Origin: an uncultured Ruminococcus sp.
GTDB taxonomy: Bacteria; Bacillota; Clostridia; Oscillospirales; Acutalibacteraceae
Direction of reading: 5' to 3'
Length of the DNA: 6,037 bases
Assembly (NCBI GenBank): GCA_902767285.1
Contig: CACXHC010000159.1
Span: forward strand, 1-6,037
Shown: piece by piece, positions 1 to 3,352 of the stretch
How positions within the stretch are numbered: position 1 is the first letter of the stretch
Layout of the letters: every line of letters starts with the position of its first letter
Made by a program: the position numbers and the translations under genes
The notes under the pieces: generated by a model
The model's input: only the letters and a program-made list of their open reading frames with translations
Databases searched by the model: none
Told to the model about the DNA's origin: nothing

Positions 1-80
1 CCCTCTACTCCTTCAACAGCAACACCACGAATATCCGTACCGCTTTTTAAACAACTCCACTTTTCATTAAGAATGGTCAT
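1..80 (-). CDS. Phosphoglucomutase/phosphomannomutase, N-terminal fragment (gene runs off left edge)
   Basis: Reading the minus strand from the ATG at 80-78 gives 26 codons, containing W-S-C-L-K-S-G-T-D-I-R-G-V-A and then E-G-V-E-G. This SGTDIRGVA-x-EGVEG stretch is the characteristic start of domain I of alpha-D-phosphohexomutases of Firmicutes, which interconvert hexose-1-phosphate and hexose-6-phosphate in the cytoplasm. The catalytic phosphoserine lies further in and is outside the window, so substrate preference (glucose versus mannose) cannot be read. The start is supported by a GAGGAGA ribosome binding site 8 nt upstream and a consensus-like promoter further back. It is divergent from the ABC ATPase gene. 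A role in channelling starch-derived glucose-1-phosphate fits the nearby amylase but is inference. Confidence 0.8.
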   Translation of the reverse strand, partial: MTILNEKWSCLKSGTDIRGVAVEGVE

Positions 81-88
81 TTTCAAAA

Positions 89-95
89 TCTCCTC
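89..95 (-). promoter_or_regulatory. Ribosome binding site of the phosphohexomutase gene
   Basis: On the minus strand GAGGAGA lies 8 nt before the ATG at 80-78. This strong Shine-Dalgarno sequence fixes the start of the truncated left-edge gene. Confidence 0.8.
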
Positions 96-131
96 ATAAT
101 AAAATGTAGTTTTAGGGGTAAAATAGATTTG

Positions 132-158
132 TTGAACATCTGTAATCTTGATTATACA
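132..158 (+). promoter_or_regulatory. Weak candidate promoter of the ABC ATPase gene, overlapping the divergent promoter
   Basis: TTGAAC (132-137) and TATACA (153-158) are 15 bp apart, shorter than ideal, so this is only a candidate. If used, transcription would start near 165, about 25 nt before the ATPase start at 190. Its -10 box shares bases 153-156 with the -10 box of the minus-strand promoter, so the two would compete for polymerase. Confidence 0.3.
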
Positions 159-179
159 TTATTTTATCGAATATGTAAA
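151..179 (-). promoter_or_regulatory. Promoter of the phosphohexomutase gene (TTTACA-17-TATAAT)
   Basis: On the minus strand, TTTACA (179-174) and a perfect TATAAT (156-151) are separated by exactly 17 bp, a standard housekeeping-sigma arrangement. Transcription would begin near 144, leaving a leader of about 65 nt before the ATG at 80. The -10 box lies within the region that would also serve the divergent plus-strand gene. Confidence 0.7.
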
Positions 180-182
180 GGA
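177..182 (+). promoter_or_regulatory. Ribosome binding site choosing ATG 190 for the ABC ATPase
   Basis: AAAGGA lies 7 nt before the ATG at 190-192. The open frame extends upstream to a TTG at 148, and there are in-frame ATGs at 205 and 211, but none of these has comparable Shine-Dalgarno spacing. Confidence 0.6.
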
Positions 183-189
183 AAAAAAT

Positions 190-858
190 ATGGATTGTGT
201 TGTCATGGATATGAAAAACGTATGTAAATCATACTGCGAAAACGGCTTGAAAACTGATGTGCTTAAGAATATCTCTCTGCAAATAAAAAAAGGCGAGTTT
301 GTCGCCATAACGGGTTCATCAGGGGCAGGAAAATCAACCCTCATGAATATAATGGGCTGTCTTGATACTATCGACAGCGGATGTTTCAGAATAAACGGAA
401 AAAATGTTTCTTCCATGAGCGAAAAATGCCGTGCATATATACGAAATCGTGATATTGGTTTCGTCTTTCAGGGGTTTAACTTGATTCCTGCTTTGACTGC
501 CGAAGAAAATGTCATGCTCCCTCTGCTGTACCGAAAAAATATAACTTCGGCTGAACGAAAATATCTTGCTCGTCAGGCTCTTTCGGCAGTCGGACTCTCC
601 AACCGCATACACTATAAACCATACGAGCTTTCAGGCGGTCAGCAGCAAAGAGTGGCGATAGCTCGTGCTATCGCCTCAAAACCACCCATAATTTTAGCCG
701 ATGAACCTACCGGAAGTCTCGATAAAAATTCGGGCGAACTTGTTCTCGATTCCCTTTTGAAACTTAATATGTCGGGCAGAACCGTCATTATCGTAACTCA
801 TGACCGAAATATTGCAGTTAGAGCAAATCGCCAAATAATTATTTCGTCAGCTCAATAA
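190..858 (+). CDS. ABC transporter ATP-binding protein, MacB/LolD/YknY type, without a permease gene beside it
   Basis: The 222-residue protein is a complete ABC nucleotide-binding domain: Walker A GSSGAGKST (42-50), Q-loop with FQ (93-94), signature LSGGQQQRV (147-155), Walker B ILADEP (168-173), D-loop SLD (176-178) and H-loop VTHD (202-205). The stretch GFVFQGFNLIP and the short tail after the H-loop are typical of the MacB/LolD/FtsE/BceA group, cytoplasmic ATPases that power FtsX-like permeases in peptide, antibiotic or lipoprotein export and sensing. Length is normal (220-230 residues). No FtsX-like permease is encoded in the window: the upstream gene is divergent and the downstream gene convergent, so the ATPase seems monocistronic and must work with a permease encoded elsewhere. 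All catalytic motifs are intact, so it is not an obvious pseudogene. Its 3' end overlaps the HAD gene by 20 bp. Substrate unknown. Confidence 0.88.
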   Translation: MDCVVMDMKNVCKSYCENGLKTDVLKNISLQIKKGEFVAITGSSGAGKSTLMNIMGCLDTIDSGCFRINGKNVSSMSEKCRAYIRNRDIGFVFQGFNLIPALTAEENVMLPLLYRKNITSAERKYLARQALSAVGLSNRIHYKPYELSGGQQQRVAIARAIASKPPIILADEPTGSLDKNSGELVLDSLLKLNMSGRTVIIVTHDRNIAVRANRQIIISSAQ

Positions 859-1462
859 GCTCGGCAAAAGTATTGATTTTCTTTGCGTTTTCGACTTCAC
901 CAAACCCGTATGCCGCATGAATAAAATCAATTCCGGCGTATTCCGCTGCGGTGAAGTCCATAACCGTATCACCAACATAAACCGGCTTTTTTAAATTGTG
1001 TCGAGAACAAAGTATCTTTATATTTTCGCCTTTGGATTTGCCTGTTCTGCCGGCACATTCGTAATCATCAAAATATTTTTTTGTGTCGTGTGCAGTAAAG
1101 AACGCATTTATATAACCATCCTGACAATTCGACACAATAAAAAGCGGAAAGGATTTTTTTAAAGTGCTGAGTGTATCTTCGAGATTTTTATACAAAATAC
1201 CACCCTTAACCGACAAAAAATCTACTTCGCTCGAAAGACAATTTTGTTTTACAATTCTACGCTGTTCGTAAGTGGCTTGTGGTATAACTTTATCGAATAT
1301 TTGCTCTATTTGTAAACCCATACATTTGCTTAATTCGTTGTAATTCATTGTTGGTTCGATTCCTGCCTTGATGAGTGCGTTGTTCCATATATCAACAACG
1401 CTGTTTACCGAATCCCAGAGAGTACCGTCAAGGTCGAAAATTATTGAGTCGTATTTTTTCAT
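839..1462 (-). CDS. HAD-superfamily hydrolase, phosphoglycolate-phosphatase-like (subfamily IA)
   Basis: This 207-residue cytoplasmic protein shows all four HAD motifs: motif I FDLDGTLWDS with nucleophile D10 and acid/base D12; motif II Ser111 in FIVSNC; motif III Lys, probably K144 in GKSKGE; and motif IV GDTVMD with D165 and D169. Residues 17-85 form a helical C1 cap between motifs I and II, as in Gph-type phosphatases that dephosphorylate small metabolites such as phosphoglycolate or sugar phosphates. The exact substrate cannot be read. The start ATG (1462-1460) has AAGGAGA (1473-1479) 10 nt upstream. It has its own promoter and is transcribed toward the ABC ATPase gene, overlapping its last 20 bp. 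I see no clear intrinsic terminator for either gene in the overlap. A sugar-phosphate role fits the neighbouring carbohydrate genes but is inference. Confidence 0.88.
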   Translation of the reverse strand: MKKYDSIIFDLDGTLWDSVNSVVDIWNNALIKAGIEPTMNYNELSKCMGLQIEQIFDKVIPQATYEQRRIVKQNCLSSEVDFLSVKGGILYKNLEDTLSTLKKSFPLFIVSNCQDGYINAFFTAHDTKKYFDDYECAGRTGKSKGENIKILCSRHNLKKPVYVGDTVMDFTAAEYAGIDFIHAAYGFGEVENAKKINTFAELIELTK

Positions 1463-1472
1463 GTGTTCTGAA

Positions 1473-1479
1473 TCTCCTT
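1473..1479 (-). promoter_or_regulatory. Ribosome binding site of the HAD hydrolase
   Basis: AAGGAGA on the minus strand, 10 nt before the ATG at 1462-1460. It supports the chosen start. Confidence 0.75.
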
Positions 1480-1497
1480 AATTTTAGTTTACGAATA

Positions 1498-1526
1498 ATT
1501 CTATCATATCAAAAAAGTTATATCAA
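1498..1526 (-). promoter_or_regulatory. Promoter of the HAD hydrolase gene (TTGATA-17-TAGAAT)
   Basis: On the minus strand TTGATA (1526-1521) and TAGAAT (1503-1498) are 17 bp apart, each one or two bases from consensus. Transcription would begin near 1491, giving a leader of about 30 nt that contains the ribosome binding site. Confidence 0.6.
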
Positions 1527-1540
1527 TATACAAAAAATAA

Positions 1541-1560
1541 ATTTTCACATGATTTTCACA
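1541..1560. repeat. Direct repeat ATTTTCACA x2, 11-bp period
   Basis: ATTTTCACA occurs at 1541-1549 and 1552-1560, identical, with an 11-bp step (about one helical turn). It sits 15 bp behind the -35 box of the HAD promoter and upstream of the starch-binding gene. Tandem half-sites on one helix face are typical for response-regulator-like proteins, but no binding protein can be named. Confidence 0.4.
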
Positions 1561-1702
1561 CAAAGCATTACATAGATTACAAATAACTATTGTACAATCA
1601 TTTTTAAATAAAAGTGGGTAAGTATGATTCCGAATATTACTGCCCTGTTTGTTGACAATTTGCACAAAGAAATTAATAAAAGTTTGGAGGTTGATAATCA
1701 GG

Positions 1703-1725
1703 TTTAATTCTTTTAAAGAATTAAA
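1703..1725. repeat. 23-bp AT-rich palindrome at the -35 region of the starch-binding gene, possible operator
   Basis: TTTAATTCTTT (1703-1713) and AAAGAATTAAA (1715-1725) are perfect 11-bp inverted repeats around one central base. The right arm overlaps the expected -35 position of the TATAAT promoter at 1743-1748, so a bound dimeric regulator would block or replace polymerase contact there. It has no GC core or U-tract, so a terminator is unlikely. Confidence 0.5.
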
Positions 1726-1748
1726 TTGAAAGTGTATTTCTATATAAT
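1721..1748 (+). promoter_or_regulatory. Promoter of the starch-binding dockerin gene (perfect -10, poor -35)
   Basis: TATAAT at 1743-1748 is consensus. The best -35 at proper distance is TTAAAT (1721-1726, 16-bp spacer), only half matching TTGACA. This is typical of a promoter needing an activator, or regulated by a protein at the overlapping palindrome. Start of transcription would be near 1755. Confidence 0.5.
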
Positions 1749-1832
1749 TTAAGAGAGAATATGCGTGAGAAAAGATGCGGTTATTTGCATGAGTCACGTC
1801 AAACGTCAGAAAGCATTTTATTTATTATCTAA

Positions 1833-1838
1833 AGGAGG
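1833..1838 (+). promoter_or_regulatory. Ribosome binding site of the starch-binding dockerin protein
   Basis: AGGAGG, within AAAGGAGG, lies 10 nt before the ATG at 1849. The frame is open upstream to an ATG at 1765, but only the 1849 start has a Shine-Dalgarno sequence and gives a proper signal peptide directly at the N-terminus. Confidence 0.85.
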
Positions 1839-1848
1839 AAAATGTATT

Positions 1849-3201
1849 ATGATCAACAAAAAAACCAAGGTCGCAGAAAAAGTGCTTGCGGTGATTATCG
1901 TTTTAACACTGCTCTTTGCCGCTAACTGCACCGTACTCAGTGTATCAGCTGATACGCTCGGTACAACAATCTATCTCAAAACAACCAAAACAACCACACC
2001 CTATCTTCACTATTGGAATAATGCCAAAAAGATAGGCTCCAACTGGCCCGGCGTTGCTATGACAGCAGAGGGCGGAGATGTCTATTCCTATGAGTTGCCC
2101 TGTGATGTAGGCGACCTCGAAGGCGTTATTTTCAAAAAAGACGGCGGCAACGGTGATGACAGCAAACTTACTCAGGACGTAACAAATATTTCCGGTAACC
2201 TCTATGACCTCGATGCAGGCAAATGGGAAATGTACGACACAAGCGGTATCAAAATTAAAAGTGCCGGTGCAGACCTTGAGTCGCCTCAGTATGTAGGAAG
2301 CAAAGTTACTCTCTCTATGGACGCAGAGGGCGGCGATGGCAACCTCCAGTACAAAATTTCCGTAAATGATACAGTTCTTTCGGATTATTCCTCCAAAAAG
2401 AGCGTTCTTTGGACTCCCGAAAAAGCAGGCGATTACACTGTTACTTTCGAGGTAAAAGACGGTTCGGGCGAAACCAATCTAAGACAGATAGTCTACAAGA
2501 TCCAGTCCACCGATGATGCAGAAGATCCGATTTTCCTCAGTGCATCTCCTGCAAATGGCTCCAAAATCAAAAAGGGTTCCGATGTTACAGTCGATGTTCA
2601 AGGTGCCGGCGGTCATGTAAATAACAATATTTTGTTCTACAAAACAGAAATCAAAGATCCTAACGGCAACGTTGTAAACACTGCTTATTATCAGACAGGT
2701 AACAAGGTTACATTTACTCCTTCTGAACTCGGCGAGTACACTGTTGTTATGTACATTCAGAACAACACAATTAAAAACACAACAACAACAGCAACTTACA
2801 CTTATGTAAGCTCTAACGAAGTTGATGTTGAGTCCGATACAGATTCTGTTATCGATACCGGAACAGACACGACAACAGATATAACAACTGACACAACAAC
2901 AGATACAACAACTGACACAACAACAGATACATCAACAGATGAATCTACTGATACAACAACAGACACATCAACAGATGAAAACACCGATACAGATACAGAA
3001 GATTCCACAGTAGGCGACCTCAACGGCAATGGTAAAGTTGAACTCAAGGACGCATACACGATTCAGGCAAGAGTTCTTGCTAAGATGACATTCTCGGCAG
3101 AAGAAGTTTCAAGAGCAGATGTTAACCATGACGGACTTATCAACCTCAAGGACGCATCTCTTATCCAGCAGTTCAAAGCAGGACTTATAACTCTTGACTA
3201 A
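1849..3201 (+). CDS. Secreted non-catalytic starch-binding protein: CBM26-like module, two Ig-like domains, Thr/Asp linker, type I dockerin
   Basis: The 450-residue precursor begins with a signal peptide (KK-x-K start, hydrophobic 12-32, likely cleavage after SVSA, residue 34). Residues 40-130 form a CBM26-like starch-binding module with Y52-x-H-Y-W56, W66-P-G-V-A-M and Y79/Y81, the aromatic pattern of CBM25/26 modules. Two beta-sandwich Ig/'triple tyrosine'-like domains follow (about 135-219 and 227-320), each ending in W/F-T-P-x-x-x-G-x-Y-T-V. A Thr/Asp linker (325-387) leads to a type I dockerin (388-450) with two 12-residue calcium loops, D390 to D401 and D424 to D435. No glycoside hydrolase domain exists, so the protein should bind starch and dock onto a cohesin of a surface amylosome. 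R. bromii Sas-type proteins are the closest known concept. The next gene encodes a GH13 amylase, separated by 151 bp with its own promoter. Alpha-glucan as the ligand is inferred from the module and neighbour. Confidence 0.85.
   Translation: MINKKTKVAEKVLAVIIVLTLLFAANCTVLSVSADTLGTTIYLKTTKTTTPYLHYWNNAKKIGSNWPGVAMTAEGGDVYSYELPCDVGDLEGVIFKKDGGNGDDSKLTQDVTNISGNLYDLDAGKWEMYDTSGIKIKSAGADLESPQYVGSKVTLSMDAEGGDGNLQYKISVNDTVLSDYSSKKSVLWTPEKAGDYTVTFEVKDGSGETNLRQIVYKIQSTDDAEDPIFLSASPANGSKIKKGSDVTVDVQGAGGHVNNNILFYKTEIKDPNGNVVNTAYYQTGNKVTFTPSELGEYTVVMYIQNNTIKNTTTTATYTYVSSNEVDVESDTDSVIDTGTDTTTDITTDTTTDTTTDTTTDTSTDESTDTTTDTSTDENTDTDTEDSTVGDLNGNGKVELKDAYTIQARVLAKMTFSAEEVSRADVNHDGLINLKDASLIQQFKAGLITLD
2869..3000 (+). 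repeat. 12-bp tandem repeats encoding the TTTD linker (11 units), with a near-perfect 24-bp duplication
   Basis: Eleven consecutive tetrapeptides of the form T-T-T-D, T-S-T-D, E-S-T-D and similar are encoded by 12-bp units (residues 341-384). The 24-bp blocks at 2881-2904 and 2905-2928 differ at one base (ATA versus ACA), indicating recent duplication by slippage. The product is an acidic, Thr-rich flexible spacer between the Ig-like domains and the dockerin, possibly O-glycosylated. Repeat number is likely to vary between strains. Confidence 0.85.
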
Positions 3202-3223
3202 TATTTACAAAAGCATATATGAT
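3194..3223 (+). promoter_or_regulatory. Promoter of the amylase gene, with -35 inside the end of the upstream gene
   Basis: TTGACT (3194-3199) overlaps the last codons and the first base of the stop codon of the dockerin gene. TATGAT (3218-3223) follows after 18 bp. Both boxes are one base from consensus. Transcription would begin near 3230, immediately before the long stem-loop at 3237-3315. Confidence 0.55.
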
Positions 3224-3236
3224 CATCTGACTTAAG

Positions 3237-3324
3237 ATTAAGGAAACATGACCGCAGAAAAAATGTGTGTCCCTCTATCAAGCGACATACGCAAGTATGG
3301 TTGTGTTTCCTTAATTTATTTTTT
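3237..3324 (+). terminator. Long stem-loop with U-tract between dockerin gene and amylase: terminator or leader attenuator
   Basis: Arms 3237-3254 and 3298-3315 pair over 18 bp: the outer 12 bp are perfect (ATTAAGGAAACA with TGTTTCCTTAAT) and the inner six include three G-U pairs. TTATTTTTT (3316-3324) follows directly, as in an intrinsic terminator. The 43-nt loop can form an inner 8-bp hairpin (3264-3271 with 3284-3291). Alternatively CATAC (3286-3290) can pair with GTATG (3295-3299) around a GCAA tetraloop, which uses bases of the outer right arm. It would terminate the dockerin gene transcript. Because a promoter candidate lies upstream of it and the amylase start only 28 nt downstream, it could also attenuate amylase transcription. 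A small MITE with 12-bp terminal inverted repeats is an alternative. Confidence 0.65.
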
Positions 3325-3338
3325 ACGTTTATATGAAT

Positions 3339-3343
3339 GGTGG
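3339..3343 (+). promoter_or_regulatory. Weak ribosome binding site of the amylase
   Basis: GGTGG lies 9 nt before the ATG at 3353 and is one base from GGAGG. It is weaker than the sites of the other genes here. It supports ATG 3353 (or 3356) over the in-frame ATG at 3248, which would put about 35 non-signal residues before the signal peptide. Confidence 0.5.
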
Positions 3344-3352
3344 AATGATAAA

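Larger units (their letters stand above)
1463..1848. other. Divergent intergenic region between the HAD and starch-binding genes
   Basis: This 386-bp AT-rich stretch has no convincing gene. In order it holds the HAD leader and promoter, the ATTTTCACA direct repeat, a 10-bp palindrome ATTGTACAAT (1589-1598), a perfect TTGACA (1652-1657) with only a poor -10 (TAATAA, 1674-1679), a GGAGG (1686-1690) without a matching ATG, a 23-bp palindrome (1703-1725), a TATAAT promoter (1743-1748), and a leader of about 94 nt with a small hairpin at 1775-1790 (AUGCGG pairing UUGCAU around UUAU). The starch-binding gene may therefore have more than one promoter. Confidence 0.5.

Noticed and set aside
1624..1707. 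27-codon frame (MIPNITALFVDNLHK...) with GTGGG 5 nt upstream
   Set aside because: Weak ribosome binding site, no recognisable product, and it overlaps the TTGACA at 1652 and the palindrome at 1703; likely chance in an AT-rich regulatory region.
1727..1740. cre-like catabolite repression site (TGAAAGTGTATTTC) in the promoter spacer
   Set aside because: It lacks the central CG and the terminal CA of the CcpA consensus; only about half of the fixed positions match.
1765..1848. 28-residue N-terminal extension of the starch-binding protein from ATG 1765
   Set aside because: No Shine-Dalgarno at 1765, whereas AGGAGG precedes 1849 and the signal peptide starts exactly there.
2802..3059. Minus-strand frame rich in Val and Ser
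   Set aside because: It is only the reverse complement of the Thr/Asp repeat (ACA/GAT read as TGT/ATC-type codons) and has no start signal.
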